Assembly: GCF_016680995.1 (NCBI RefSeq)
Contig: NZ_JAEQMG010000117.1
Coordinates: 33,218 to 97,217, forward strand
From: Ruminococcus difficilis
Lineage (GTDB): Bacteria; Bacillota_A; Clostridia; Oscillospirales; Acutalibacteraceae
DNA length: 64,000 nt
Direction of reading: 5' to 3'
Shown here: piece after piece, positions 36,391 to 46,317 of the stretch
Position numbering within the stretch: the stretch's first letter is position 1
Layout of the letters: the number at the start of each line of letters is the position of its first letter
The notes under the pieces: model-generated
Database searches by the model: none
Seen by the model: only the letters and a program-made list of their open reading frames with translations
What the model was told of the DNA's origin: nothing
Translations under genes and position numbers: made by a program

Positions 36391-36570
36391 ATTATCTACA
36401 GATAATACTGTTTTCAAATAAAACGGATTAATCAGATGTTGACGAATAATTCCGTAGAACGAGGCGGACGACGCAGGCATACTGACGTATGTCAAGGAGT
36501 CCAACAAAGTTATACGGAATTAGGCACAACAGATGCTAAGCTGTTTTATTCGAAAATAGTATAAGATAAT
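36391..36570. repeat. Large palindromic element (MITE-like) upstream of yabP
   Basis: The outer arms TTTTCAAATAAAAC (36411-36424) and GTTTTATTCGAAAA (36543-36556) are inverted repeats with one mismatch, extended by ATTATCT.../...AGATAAT. Inside are AATTCCGTA/TACGGAATT and the hairpin GGCATACTGACGTATGTC. There is no coding capacity. It separates rqcP-GNAT from yabP. Confidence 0.7.
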
Positions 36571-36584
36571 ATGGGGGATTTGTT

Positions 36585-36854
36585 ATGCCTGAAAATACGA
36601 TGAAAAAGCCGCATATCCTGACGCTGGATAACCGCAAGCTGCTTACGCTCAGCGGGGTAGAGGATGTGTCCGGGTTCGATGAACAGACCATCAACGTCAA
36701 ATTGAGCGACGCGACCTTGGTCGTCAAGGGCACGGGACTGCATATCAGCAAGCTGAGTCTCGAGAGCGGCGATGTGGTGATCGACGGGCTGATCACCTCT
36801 CTGCAATATCTGGGCGCGTCCAACGGATCACTGCGCTCGCGGCTGTTCCGCTGA
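36585..36854 (+). CDS. yabP: Sporulation protein YabP
   Basis: An 89-residue protein of the YabP/YqfC family (HILTLDNRKLLTLSGVEDVSGFDEQTINVKL, GDVVIDGLITSLQYL, C-terminal SRLFR). In Bacillus yabP is expressed in the mother cell and is needed for a late sporulation step. It overlaps yabQ by one base (TGATG), so translation is coupled. Start: GGGGGA before the ATG. Confidence 0.9.
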   Translation: MPENTMKKPHILTLDNRKLLTLSGVEDVSGFDEQTINVKLSDATLVVKGTGLHISKLSLESGDVVIDGLITSLQYLGASNGSLRSRLFR

Positions 36855-37441
36855 TGGGGATCTCGCTTTCCGCCCAGACCGCCTACTTTTTGTGGTCACT
36901 GGTGCTGGGTGCGGCACTCGGCGTGCTGTATGATGTGATCCGCGCCGCGCGTATGGTATTGCGCGCGGGAAAAATCCATGTGCTGATCTCCGACATTGTA
37001 TTCTTCGCGGTGTGCGGCGTGATCACCTCGCTGTTTTCACTGCCGTTCAACAAGGGAGATGTGCGTGCGTTCATCCTGTTCGGTGAGGCGGTCGGATTCT
37101 TAGCGTATCGCCTTACGTTGGGCAGCGTTATGGGTAAGGTGTACGCATTTTCGGCAAAGAAGATACGTAGTTTTGTACAAAAAATACGAAAAATTTTACA
37201 AATTTTTTTCAATTACCTATTGAAGTCCATAGCCTATCTGTTGTATAATGTAGGTGTAATAATAGATAAGTTGCATCGATATGCGGCTGAGAAAAAACAA
37301 AACCATCGTGCCGAAAGGTCAAAACGACAACGTCGGCGCTACAATAAGGATAAATATCATGAGCAAAAAAGAAACAAAAAAACCGCATACCGCGTCAAAG
37401 CGAAAACGCGACAGCGCAGAAGAGCCGCAGAGCGAGGGTAG
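36854..37441 (+). CDS. yabQ: Sporulation membrane protein YabQ
   Basis: A 195-residue membrane protein with four likely helices in the first 130 residues (AYFLWSLVLGAALGVLYDVIR is the family signature) and a very basic cytoplasmic tail. YabQ is needed for spore cortex formation in Bacillus. Its 3' end overlaps the start of divIC by 83 bases in another frame, so the Arg/Lys-rich tail and the DivIC N-terminus are encoded by the same DNA. Confidence 0.9.
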   Translation: MGISLSAQTAYFLWSLVLGAALGVLYDVIRAARMVLRAGKIHVLISDIVFFAVCGVITSLFSLPFNKGDVRAFILFGEAVGFLAYRLTLGSVMGKVYAFSAKKIRSFVQKIRKILQIFFNYLLKSIAYLLYNVGVIIDKLHRYAAEKKQNHRAERSKRQRRRYNKDKYHEQKRNKKTAYRVKAKTRQRRRAAERG

Positions 37442-37739
37442 AAGACTTCTGTCCCGCCCTGTGATCGTCGTGATCTCTTTGGTTGCGGTAGCGTTTTTGG
37501 TTTACTCCATGGTATCGATCATCGGCATCCGCTCCCAGATCCGCGAACGTCAGGCGGAGCTGGCTGAGCTCAAGGAGCAGATCACGGTACAGGAGATCAA
37601 AAACGAGGATATCCAAAAATTGTATAATTCCACCGGCACGGATTCTGACTTTTCCGCTTTGGCGGAGCAGATCGCCCGCGATGATCTTGATTATATCAAA
37701 GAGGGCGAGCGTGTATTTGTCAACGTAGCCGGTGACTGA
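37359..37739 (+). CDS. divIC: Septum formation initiator DivIC/FtsB
   Basis: A 126-residue single-pass cell-division protein: basic N-terminus, membrane helix about 36-58 (PVIVVISLVAVAFLVYSMV), coiled coil about 60-90 (IRERQAELAELKEQITVQE), then the DivIC end DDLDYIKEGERVFVN. It acts with DivIB and FtsL at the septum. Start 37359 has AAGGA at 37346-37350; the frame is open further up, but that part lies within yabQ and has no ribosome site. Confidence 0.92.
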   Translation: MSKKETKKPHTASKRKRDSAEEPQSEGRRLLSRPVIVVISLVAVAFLVYSMVSIIGIRSQIRERQAELAELKEQITVQEIKNEDIQKLYNSTGTDSDFSALAEQIARDDLDYIKEGERVFVNVAGD

Positions 37740-37808
37740 GTATTTTACATCACCACAACAAGGCTGAGGGGCCTTGGCACAGTAAAGAGTTAAGGGGAAA
37801 ACAACTGA

Positions 37809-38297
37809 ATGGCATTGAGTGTAGGCGAAATCGTAAACGGGAAGGTAACAGGCATCACTAACTTCGGCGCGTTTGTCGAGACCGAAGATGGTTCTCGCGG
37901 GATGATCCATATCTCTGAGATATCCCGCTCCTATATCGAGGACATCAAATCCGTCCTCAAGATCGGACAGGCTGTGACGGTCAAGGTGATTTCCGTCGCC
38001 GATGACGGCAAGGTCGCGCTGTCGATGAAACAGCTGGAAAAAGCTGACGCAAGCAAAAAGCCCGCGGCGAAAGGCAAGCCGCGTACGCGTGAACCCCAAA
38101 AGCAGAGAAAGAAATATGAGCCCGCGCCTCCGGTCACCTCTCCGGGCGACTTTGAGTGGCAGAGCTCTTCGTCGGGCGGATCCTTCGAGGACATGATGAG
38201 CAAGTTCAAGCGCACCTCCGAGGATAAGATGTCCGACCTTAAACGTGGCGAGAGCCGCGGCTATTCCCGACGCGGGAACGGCGGCGGTCGTAAATAA
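37809..38297 (+). CDS. yabR: S1 RNA-binding domain protein (YabR/GSP13-like)
   Basis: A 162-residue protein with one N-terminal S1 domain (VGEIVNGKVTGITNFGAFVE, GMIHISEIS, KVKVISVADDGKVALSMKQ) and a basic, low-complexity tail. YabR follows divIC in Bacillus as well. Binding to ribosomes or RNA is expected from the domain; the exact role is not known. It is separated by 69 bases from divIC and 22 bases from hpf. Confidence 0.9.
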   Translation: MALSVGEIVNGKVTGITNFGAFVETEDGSRGMIHISEISRSYIEDIKSVLKIGQAVTVKVISVADDGKVALSMKQLEKADASKKPAAKGKPRTREPQKQRKKYEPAPPVTSPGDFEWQSSSSGGSFEDMMSKFKRTSEDKMSDLKRGESRGYSRRGNGGGRK

Positions 38298-38319
38298 ATT
38301 ATTGCTGGGAGGCATTATT

Positions 38320-38856
38320 ATGAAGATTACCTACACCGAACGCAAGTGTAATCTTAGGGACAACTTCAAACAGAGAGTCGAGAAGAAGCTTTCAAAATTT
38401 GACAAGATCTTCTCCGATGAGGCTCAGGCGTTTGTGGTCGCCACCGTTGACAAAAACTCTCAGACCGTTGAGATCACGATCCGTGATAAATCGATGGTTT
38501 ACAGAGCTGAAAAGACAATGCCTGAGATGAATGACGCTGTAGATAAGTGTATCGACGTCCTCGGTCGTCAGTTGAGAAAGAATAAGTCGAAGCTGGAGAA
38601 ACGCCTCAGAAAAGGCTCTCTCGAGGAGCTGGTCGCTCCCGCGGAAGAGCCGGAGATCGAGGAAGAGGAGTACACCATCGTCCGCACCAAGGAGATCCCC
38701 GTCAAGCCGATCTCTGTGGATGAGGCGATCCTGCAGATGAACATGGTCGGTCACAAGTTCTATATGTTCACTAACGCGGATACCAACGAGGTCAACGTCG
38801 TCTATCTGCGTGATGACGGCAAATACGGCCTGCTGGTTCCGACATCCGGCGAGTAA
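38320..38856 (+). CDS. hpf: Long ribosome hibernation promoting factor
   Basis: A 178-residue long-form HPF. The N-terminal domain (MKITYTERKCNLRDNFKQRV, SKFDKIFSDEAQAFV) binds in the decoding region of the 30S. An acidic linker at about 105-120 leads to the C-terminal dimerisation domain (VRTKEIPVKPISVDEAILQM, DDGKYGLLVP), which pairs two 30S subunits into 100S ribosomes. Start at 38320 has GGGAGG 7 bases upstream; the frame open to 38245 overlaps yabR. It is followed by a terminator. Confidence 0.95.
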   Translation: MKITYTERKCNLRDNFKQRVEKKLSKFDKIFSDEAQAFVVATVDKNSQTVEITIRDKSMVYRAEKTMPEMNDAVDKCIDVLGRQLRKNKSKLEKRLRKGSLEELVAPAEEPEIEEEEYTIVRTKEIPVKPISVDEAILQMNMVGHKFYMFTNADTNEVNVVYLRDDGKYGLLVPTSGE

Positions 38857-38997
38857 ACGGTATTGTCGATGCAAGGCTGTGAGACTGCGTTTTCATTGCC
38901 GTGGCATTCTCAATTATCGCGGGATCAGAACGAGAACGTCTGATCTTAACTGATCGAAAGACAGGGGAGAAGCTCCGTTAGATTCTTCCCTTGTACG

Positions 38998-39029
38998 AGC
39001 GGACAGCGTTTCTGCTGTCCGCTTTCGTT
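38998..39029 (+). terminator. Intrinsic terminator after hpf
   Basis: AGCGGACAGC pairs with GCTGTCCGCT around GTTTCT, followed by TTCGTT; it is 141 bases after the stop. Confidence 0.68.
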
Positions 39030-39043
39030 ATATAACGTTTATC

Positions 39044-39320
39044 GTAGGGGAGGGGCTTGCTCCTCCCGCAACCTTTCCGATAAATGGATGGAATATGCGA
39101 AGCAGATCAACTACTCCGTAGGGTACGGCATTTATGACGTACCGAGGATGACGGACGATTCATTGATCGAAAGCAAAAGATAGGATCGAAACGTTTCTGT
39201 CATGCGGACGAGCATTGCTCGTCCCTACGGAAATGCTTCGTATCCTCGATCGTTAGGATTTGTTACCTAACGTTCCGCTGCGGTACGGCATTTGGATACG
39301 TGTGTCCGCCGTACCCTACG
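39044..39320. repeat. GTAGGG-type interspersed repeats, composite
   Basis: Consists of GTAGGGGAGGGGCTTGCTCC, GTAGGGTACGGCATTTATGA with CGTACC, GGACGAGCATTGCTCGTCCC and GCCGTACCCTAC. The same words return at 44055-44285, 48127-48310 and 58678-58914. With the terminator and the next promoter it accounts for the gap 38857-39409; no gene is seen there. Confidence 0.75.
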
Positions 39321-39354
39321 ATTTCATCGAACCCACGCCCTACAAGATTCTTCG

Positions 39355-39383
39355 TTGCCGAAAGGCAGTTTCCGTGTTATAAT
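39355..39383 (+). promoter_or_regulatory. Sigma-A promoter of the rRNA methyltransferase gene
   Basis: TTGCCG at 39355-39360 and TATAAT at 39378-39383, 17-base spacer. Confidence 0.6.
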
Positions 39384-39409
39384 GGACTTGATAAGAGGAG
39401 GATGATGCT

Positions 39410-40519
39410 ATGCAGTTTGTCGCGCCCTGTCTGCTGGGGCTGGAAGGGCTTGCCGCCAACGATCTGAAATTCAAAGGAATATCCGACGTCCGTGCCGAAA
39501 ACGGCAAGGTGCTGTTTTCGGGCGATGAAAGCACCCTGGTGCGCGCCAATCTCTGCTCGAGCCTTTGCGCGAGGGTGTTCATCCTGATGGCTGAGTTTGA
39601 CGCGCGGGATTTTGATACCCTTTTTGAGGGGGTCAAGGCGGCTGATTGGAGCCGCTATATCGGCGAGCGCGACGCGTTCCCCGTCAAGGGCAGCAGCCTG
39701 AGCTCGGAGCTCAACTCCATCCCCGCCTGCCAGAAGATCATCAAAAAGGCGGTCGTCGAAAAGCTCAAGGAGCGCTATCACACCTCGTGGTTCGAGGAGG
39801 ACGGCGGCGTGCATCAGATCCAGTTCCGCATCTTCAAGAACCGTGTCAGCGTCTATCTCGACACGACCGGCGCGGCGCTGAACAAACGCGGCTACCGCGC
39901 TTTGTCGAATGACGCGCCGATGAAGGAGACCCTCGCCGCCGCGATGGTCGAGCTCGCCCGCGTGCGAAAGGATCATATCGTGGTCGATCCGTTCTGCGGC
40001 AGCGGTACGATCGTCATCGAAGCCGCCCGCAAAGCGCTGAACATCATGCCGGGCGTCGACCGTGAATTTGCCTTTGAGGCGTGGTCCCAGATCGATCCCG
40101 CCGTCATCGAAAGCGAGCGTCAGCGTGCGCGCGAGGAAGAACGCGATGACGCGGCGTTCATGGGCTACGGATATGATATCGACGACGCTTCTCTGGAGCT
40201 GGCGCGGCATAATGCGGAGCTTGGGAGAGTCAGCGACAGGATCCGCTTTGAGAAGCGTGATTTCCGTGATTATACCGACAGCTTTGAGCGGGTGAGCGTG
40301 ATCACCAACCCGCCCTACGGTGAGCGGCTGCTCGATATCGAACAGGCGCGCGATCTGTATAGGGCGATGGGGGAGAAGTTCAGCCAAAAGCCGTTCCATT
40401 CCTATACGATCATCTCTCCGGACGATAGGTTCGAGCAGCTCTTCGGCAGAGTCGCCGATAAGCGTCGCAAGCTCTATAACGGCACGCTGAAATGTCAGGT
40501 GTATCAATATTACAAATAA
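39410..40519 (+). CDS. THUMP-domain class I rRNA methyltransferase (RlmL N-terminal/YpsC type)
   Basis: A 369-residue SAM-dependent RNA methyltransferase. The N-terminal ferredoxin-like and THUMP part is about 1-155; the Rossmann domain has VDPFCGSGTIVIEAA (SAM site) and the catalytic TNPPYGE. The family is like the first half of RlmL, which makes m2G2445 of 23S rRNA; Firmicutes carry this half as a single protein (YpsC). Target by family inference only. Start: GAGGAGG before the ATG. Single gene with its own promoter. Confidence 0.92.
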   Translation: MQFVAPCLLGLEGLAANDLKFKGISDVRAENGKVLFSGDESTLVRANLCSSLCARVFILMAEFDARDFDTLFEGVKAADWSRYIGERDAFPVKGSSLSSELNSIPACQKIIKKAVVEKLKERYHTSWFEEDGGVHQIQFRIFKNRVSVYLDTTGAALNKRGYRALSNDAPMKETLAAAMVELARVRKDHIVVDPFCGSGTIVIEAARKALNIMPGVDREFAFEAWSQIDPAVIESERQRAREEERDDAAFMGYGYDIDDASLELARHNAELGRVSDRIRFEKRDFRDYTDSFERVSVITNPPYGERLLDIEQARDLYRAMGEKFSQKPFHSYTIISPDDRFEQLFGRVADKRRKLYNGTLKCQVYQYYK

Positions 40520-40547
40520 TTCTATATTAGAAATATAATCCGTGAAT

Positions 40548-40576
40548 TTGACTTTTATTTGAGAATACGGTATAAT
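40548..40576 (+). promoter_or_regulatory. Sigma-A promoter of the ABC substrate-binding protein gene
   Basis: TTGACT at 40548-40553 and TATAAT at 40571-40576, 17-base spacer. Confidence 0.72.
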
Positions 40577-40654
40577 AAACAGAATAGTTAAGCACTTTTA
40601 CCGCGGCGATTTTGCCGCCATACAATCTTTTCAGATTCGTATAAGGAGGCTTGC

Positions 40655-41797
40655 ATGAAGAAACGTATTCCTATTGTTTTGCTGAGTATCTTATTGGTTA
40701 TTGTGATCGCGGGCGTTGCTTTCCTCGCTGTCAGAATGGCTGTTAAGAGCAAGAACGAAAAAGATAACAGTATATCGACCAATGATTCCGTTGTGTCCGG
40801 CGCTCAGGTCGCCGAAACGATCTACAGTGATCATTACAAGGTCGGCATCGTCCAGACAGGTCTGGGCAGCGCCAGTAAGGATTGCTACAGCGGCTTTATG
40901 CTCGAGATGGATGAGCGCAACCTGCTGGGCAATATCGAGGTCACCTATGTCGTAGAGGATAACGAGGAAGTCTGCCGCACCAAGATCAAGGAGCTGCTCG
41001 ACGGCGGCTGTGATCTGCTGTATACCATCGGACGCTTTGCCTCCGAGACCGCGGCTGAGCTGACGAAGGATAAGCCCGTCGTGTTCGCGGCTGTCAACAG
41101 CCCCGACGTGATCGGACTGGTCGACAGCAACGAGGTGCCCGGCGGTAACGTCACCGGTGTGTCGAGCTACACGCCCTGCTTTGAGCAGATCGACCTGATC
41201 AAAACGCTGATGCCGAAGGCAAAGACCGTTGCCTCGCTGTACAGCGGTACCGATCCCGACGCGGTCGAACAGGGTATCGTCGCCGCGCGTGAGGCGGAGA
41301 ACATCGGCTTGACCTGTACACAGTACACGATCGATGACAAGGATTCGCTCGACAGCGCTCTGGATAAGATCAAGGAAGCCAAAACCGAGACCATCTATGT
41401 TCCGGTCGACAAGTTCCTATACGCGAATATCGATACGCTCATCACCTTCTCCCATGAGAACAAGATCCCCATTTTCTGCGGTGATGAAACGATCCTCGCG
41501 CAGGGCGCGCTGGCTACCAGTGTGATCAGTTATGAGTCCATCGGCAGAAAGGCAGCCGACATGGTACATGACATCCTGTTTGAGCATGTCAAGACATCCA
41601 CCCTGCCTGTCGCGTATAAGCACGACTGCACCAATATGGTGAACGCTGAGATCAGGGATAAGCTCGGCATCGAGATCCCGGCTACCGCGCTCGGTGAGGT
41701 CGAGATGTGGACTAAGCCTACCGAGCCGCCTGCTGAGACAAAGCCGGCTCCCGCCGCCACAAAGGCGGATGAGGCTGCCGAATCAAAAGCAGAATAA
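40655..41797 (+). CDS. Orphan ABC transporter substrate-binding protein (TrpX/PF04392 type)
   Basis: A 380-residue exported protein. The N-terminal hydrophobic helix (about 6-28) has no lipobox, so it is probably a membrane anchor rather than a lipoprotein. The body is a two-lobed binding protein of the ABC_sub_bind class (YKVGIVQTGLGSASKDCYSG, LLYTIGRFASETAA, GVSSYTPCFEQIDLIKTLMP, GDETILAQGALATSVISYESIG). It ends in a Pro/Ala/Lys-rich tail of about 30 residues. Members near tryptophan or other amino-acid genes are called TrpX, but the permease and ATPase usually next to it are absent here, so the ligand is unknown. AAGGAGG site 5 bases before the ATG. Confidence 0.88.
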   Translation: MKKRIPIVLLSILLVIVIAGVAFLAVRMAVKSKNEKDNSISTNDSVVSGAQVAETIYSDHYKVGIVQTGLGSASKDCYSGFMLEMDERNLLGNIEVTYVVEDNEEVCRTKIKELLDGGCDLLYTIGRFASETAAELTKDKPVVFAAVNSPDVIGLVDSNEVPGGNVTGVSSYTPCFEQIDLIKTLMPKAKTVASLYSGTDPDAVEQGIVAAREAENIGLTCTQYTIDDKDSLDSALDKIKEAKTETIYVPVDKFLYANIDTLITFSHENKIPIFCGDETILAQGALATSVISYESIGRKAADMVHDILFEHVKTSTLPVAYKHDCTNMVNAEIRDKLGIEIPATALGEVEMWTKPTEPPAETKPAPAATKADEAAESKAE

Positions 41798-41808
41798 CGA
41801 AGAACACG

Positions 41809-41837
41809 ACACCGTCTGTTGATCAGGCGGTGTTTTT
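41809..41837 (+). terminator. Intrinsic terminator after the ABC binding protein gene
   Basis: ACACCGTCT pairs with AGGCGGTGT around GTTGATC, followed by TTTTG. Confidence 0.8.
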
Positions 41838-41887
41838 GTCATTGCGGGGAGCCGGTCAAGCCAAAGAAGCGGCGATCTCAACCGAAT
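41838..41887. repeat. GTCATTGCG/CTCAACCGA interspersed repeat, short copy
   Basis: GTCATTGCGGGGAGCC ... GGCGATCTCAACCGAAT, a relative in reverse orientation of the tandem unit at 17334-17573. Confidence 0.6.
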
Positions 41888-41919
41888 TATTAACTTTTTA
41901 TGAAATCGCAAAAACCCCC

Positions 41920-41948
41920 TTGATTTTTTCCTATTTATGGTTTACAAT
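41920..41948 (+). promoter_or_regulatory. Sigma-A promoter of groESL
   Basis: TTGATT at 41920-41925 and TACAAT at 41943-41948, 17-base spacer, directly before the CIRCE operator. Confidence 0.78.
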
Positions 41949-41952
41949 AGAT

Positions 41953-41979
41953 TTAGCACTCGGGGATAAAGAGTGCTAA
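41953..41979. promoter_or_regulatory. CIRCE operator (HrcA site) of groESL
   Basis: Perfect TTAGCACTC, nine bases, GAGTGCTAA, located over the expected transcription start. Confidence 0.96.
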
Positions 41980-42059
41980 ACAACCGATGTTCGGTTGCGC
42001 TTGCAGAAGTCATAAAGACTTTGCAACAACTTTTTGTATTCATTGAAGGAGGAATAGAT

Positions 42060-42344
42060 ATGACCATCAAACCCTTACTCGATAAGGTAGTTCTCAAGCT
42101 CGACGACGCGGAGGAGACCACTGCTTCCGGCATCGTTCTGTCCACTGCCGCTCAGGAGAAGCCCCAGTTCGCGAATGTTGTCGCGGTAGGCCCCGGCGGT
42201 GTTGTCGACGGCAACGAGGTCAAGATGACCATCAAGGTAGGCGACAAGGTGATCGCTTCCAAGTACGCCGGCACCGACGTCAAGGTCGACGGCGAGGATT
42301 ACACCATCGTTCGCCAGAGCGACATTCTCGCTATTGTAGAATAA
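42060..42344 (+). CDS. groES: Co-chaperonin GroES
   Basis: The 94-residue GroES lid of the chaperonin: [19 protein letters not shown], the mobile loop [17 protein letters not shown], then VAVGPGG and [26 protein letters not shown]. Start at 42060 with AAGGAGG at 42046-42052; the frame open to 41973 includes the CIRCE operator and is not coding. The first gene of a CIRCE-controlled operon, 18 bases upstream of groEL. Confidence 0.97.
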   Translation: MTIKPLLDKVVLKLDDAEETTASGIVLSTAAQEKPQFANVVAVGPGGVVDGNEVKMTIKVGDKVIASKYAGTDVKVDGEDYTIVRQSDILAIVE

Positions 42345-42359
42345 TTGGGAGGTAAATGA

Positions 42360-43991
<1,632 letters not shown>

Positions 43992-44008
43992 TCGAATATG
44001 ATATAAAA

Positions 44009-44046
44009 AAGCTCACTGTGAACGGTTTGTTCATAGTGAGCTTTTG
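44009..44046 (+). terminator. Intrinsic terminator of groESL
   Basis: AAGCTCACTGTGAAC pairs with GTTCATAGTGAGCTT around GGTTT, followed by TT and G; the stem is long with one mismatch. Confidence 0.8.
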
Positions 44047-44054
44047 TTATTTGC

Positions 44055-44285
44055 GTAGGGGAGGGGCTTGGACACGCGTGTCCGATGGCCCACAAGGGTA
44101 TGTAGGGAAGGAGCAAGCCCCTCCCGAAAAGTTTGGTGAAACGACTATATGTATGGCAGGTGGTTTCTCTGTAGGGTACGGCATTTATGACGTACCGAGA
44201 ATGACGGGCGTTATATTGATCAAAAAACATTAGATAGGAAATATACGTTTCAGATATGTGGTACGTCGCAAGCGCCGTACCCTAC
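44055..44285. repeat. GTAGGG-type interspersed repeats, composite
   Basis: GTAGGGGAGGGGCTTGGACA, AGCAAGCCCCTCCC, GTAGGGTACGGCATTTATGA and GCCGTACCCTAC: nearly the same words as at 39044-39320. With the next repeat it accounts for the gap 43992-44433. Confidence 0.75.
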
Positions 44286-44321
44286 TCGACATGATTCTGT
44301 GCTTTTATGATTGATTTGATA

Positions 44322-44430
44322 AACCCTCAGTCAGCTTTGCTGACAGCCCTCCTCAGCGGAGGCAGCAGACCCTTTTGTCCGCTTTGCGGACATTTCCCCT
44401 AACAGGGGAATCTCCTTAGGAAAGGGAGCC
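44322..44430. repeat. Intergenic palindromic repeat, CTCCCTTT type, downstream of tarJ
   Basis: AACCCTCAGTCAGCTTTGCT with GACAG, then GTCCGCTTTGCGGAC and TTCCCCTAACAGGGGAA hairpins, ending CCTTAGGAAAGGGAGCC. It lies just after the tarJ stop and could work as terminator for the minus-strand operon. Confidence 0.75.
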
Positions 44431-44433
44431 TTT

Positions 44434-45456
44434 TTATATATTCCAGTGCATAATAGTCTTGCCGAACGCCTTTTTGATATCGACCTCGAACGCCTCTTTG
44501 ATATCGGCGTATTTGTTGATCTCCACGATATTGCCGACCAGACGGCTCAGGTGGATCGGGATCTCGGGGTATTCGCGGTACAGCTCGACCGTGCGCTGAA
44601 AATCGATCCTGCCCGATCGGCTGGTGCCGAAGAGCCGCAGACCCTTTTCGAGGATCATGCGCGTATTGATCGGCACGGGATATTCGCTTACGCCGAGGAT
44701 CGAGATCGTGCCCTCGGGGCGGATGACGCCGATGATCTGCTCGATCGCGATGGGAGAACCGTTGCCGCCGACACATTCAAAGGCATGGTCAAGCGCCAGT
44801 CCCTCGGGGATATCGGTGGTCAGGTGGGTACCGTCGGCAAAGGAAAAGTCAGAGAGCTTCTCGCGGTTGATGCCGAACACGTGGATCTCGCTGTGCGGGA
44901 GCATCTTTTTGAGCAGGAGTGAGGTGATATAGGCGAGGTTGCCGTCACCCCACACACCGACGATCTCGCGGCGGTTATGAGCGACCGACTTGAAGCGCGT
45001 GATCGCGTGTACGCTGACAGATACCAGCTCGGTGAACGCGGCGACGTCCAAATCGACGCTCTCGGGGAGCTTGACCAGACGGTCGGGGGTGAGCTGATAG
45101 TATTCCTGCATGAAGCCGTCGGAGGAGCTGCCGCAGAATTTGCTCGATCTGAGGTAGTTTTCGGCGATTACCTCGTCCTCTTCGCAGGGGATATTAGGCA
45201 CCATGACGACGCGGTCGCCCGGCTGAAAGCTGTCGGTGCTGTCATAGACGACCTGACCGATCCCTTCGTGGATCAGCGCCATGGGCAATTTTTCTTTGAG
45301 CACCTTGATGTCGCGCGTGCCCTGATAGTAGCGCTGGTCGGCGTTACAGATCGAGAGGTGGGTCGGGCGTACGATCACGCCCTGTGTGACGTCAAGGTCG
45401 CTGAACGCGATTTCAAATCTGCGCGGTGCGCACAGGCGGTATACTGTGTTGATCAT
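44434..45456 (-). CDS. tarJ: Ribulose-5-phosphate reductase (TarJ)
   Basis: A 340-residue zinc-type medium-chain dehydrogenase that reduces ribulose 5-phosphate to ribitol 5-phosphate with NADPH. It follows known TarJ closely: MINTVYRLCAPRRFEI, the zinc-site region HLSICNADQRYYQGTRD, LPMALIHEGIGQV, DRVVMVPNIPCEEDEVIAENYLRSS (a TarJ-specific block), WGDGNLAYITSLLLKK and GTSRSGRIDFQ. Its start codon overlaps the end of tarI (ATGA), so they are coupled. Together they make CDP-ribitol. Last gene of the minus-strand polymer locus. Confidence 0.95.
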   Translation of the reverse strand: MINTVYRLCAPRRFEIAFSDLDVTQGVIVRPTHLSICNADQRYYQGTRDIKVLKEKLPMALIHEGIGQVVYDSTDSFQPGDRVVMVPNIPCEEDEVIAENYLRSSKFCGSSSDGFMQEYYQLTPDRLVKLPESVDLDVAAFTELVSVSVHAITRFKSVAHNRREIVGVWGDGNLAYITSLLLKKMLPHSEIHVFGINREKLSDFSFADGTHLTTDIPEGLALDHAFECVGGNGSPIAIEQIIGVIRPEGTISILGVSEYPVPINTRMILEKGLRLFGTSRSGRIDFQRTVELYREYPEIPIHLSRLVGNIVEINKYADIKEAFEVDIKKAFGKTIMHWNI

Positions 45457-46160
45457 TCTGTTTCCTCATCTAAAAGAGACCGTGCGATCTTCAAATCATA
45501 GGGATAGGTGATCTTGATGTTGAACGTCTCGCCCTGTACCAATTTGACTTTGATGCCCTTCATGACGAGGATCTTCGCCGCGTCGGTGAGGATCTCTTTC
45601 TCGTCGTCGGTCAGGCTGTTGTAGGAGTCGCGCAACAGCTTCGCCTTGAAGCTCTGGGGCGTCTGACCCTGATACATCCTGCGGCGGTCGGGGATCGCGG
45701 TGATCGCGTCGCCGTCGCCCTCTACGATGGTGTCGGTGGCGGGGATGACGGTGTCGCACGCGCCGCAGCTGAGAGCTGTTTTTATATTCTCATCGATGAT
45801 CCTATGCGTGACGAACGGTCGCACACTGTCGTGGGTGACGATCACGGTATCATCGTCAAGACCGTATTCCCTGTCGATATAGTTGATCGCGTTCATGATG
45901 GTCTCGTTGCGGGTCGCGCCGCCCTCTATGACCGCGATCTTGTCGTTTTTGCCGGTATGCTTGCGGACAAGCTCCTTGGTGTGGCCGATCCACGCCTTGG
46001 GGGAGAGGACGATGATCTTCTCAAACTGCGGGTTCGGCAGGAATTTTTCGATGGTGTGATTGAGGATGGGCTTGCCCTTGATCTCCAAGAACTGCTTGGG
46101 CATATCGGTGGAGCCCATGCGCGAGCCTGTACCGCCCGCCAAGATAACTGCGAATATCAT
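45453..46160 (-). CDS. tarI: Ribitol-5-phosphate cytidylyltransferase (TarI, IspD family)
   Basis: A 235-residue nucleotidyltransferase: FAVILAGGTGSRMG (CTP loop), MPKQFLEIKGKPILNHTIEKF, THDSVRPFVTHRIIDENI and RRRMYQGQTPQSFK. TarI and IspD are homologs; the overlap with tarJ and the nearby licD indicate that this one makes CDP-ribitol from CTP and ribitol 5-phosphate rather than the isoprenoid intermediate. Start: AGGAGG just upstream. Confidence 0.92.
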   Translation of the reverse strand: MIFAVILAGGTGSRMGSTDMPKQFLEIKGKPILNHTIEKFLPNPQFEKIIVLSPKAWIGHTKELVRKHTGKNDKIAVIEGGATRNETIMNAINYIDREYGLDDDTVIVTHDSVRPFVTHRIIDENIKTALSCGACDTVIPATDTIVEGDGDAITAIPDRRRMYQGQTPQSFKAKLLRDSYNSLTDDEKEILTDAAKILVMKGIKVKLVQGETFNIKITYPYDLKIARSLLDEETE

Positions 46161-46179
46161 AATGTATCCTCCTTTATTT

Positions 46180-46311
46180 GCCTCCCTTTTCTAAGGGAGG
46201 TGCCCGAAGGGCGGAGGGTTGCCGAACAGAGCTAATCTTCATAAATGAGATATATCAACTCACGTTTCAACCCTCAGTCGCTTTGCGACAGCTCCCTTAG
46301 GAAAGGGAGCC
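46180..46311. repeat. Intergenic palindromic repeat, CTCCCTTT type, between licD and tarI
   Basis: GCCTCCCTTTTCTAAGGGAG ... CAGTCGCTTTGCGACAGCTC ... CCTTAGGAAAGGGAGC; same family as 7785-7870, with a 40-base insert in the middle. Confidence 0.78.
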
Positions 46312-46317
46312 TATTAT

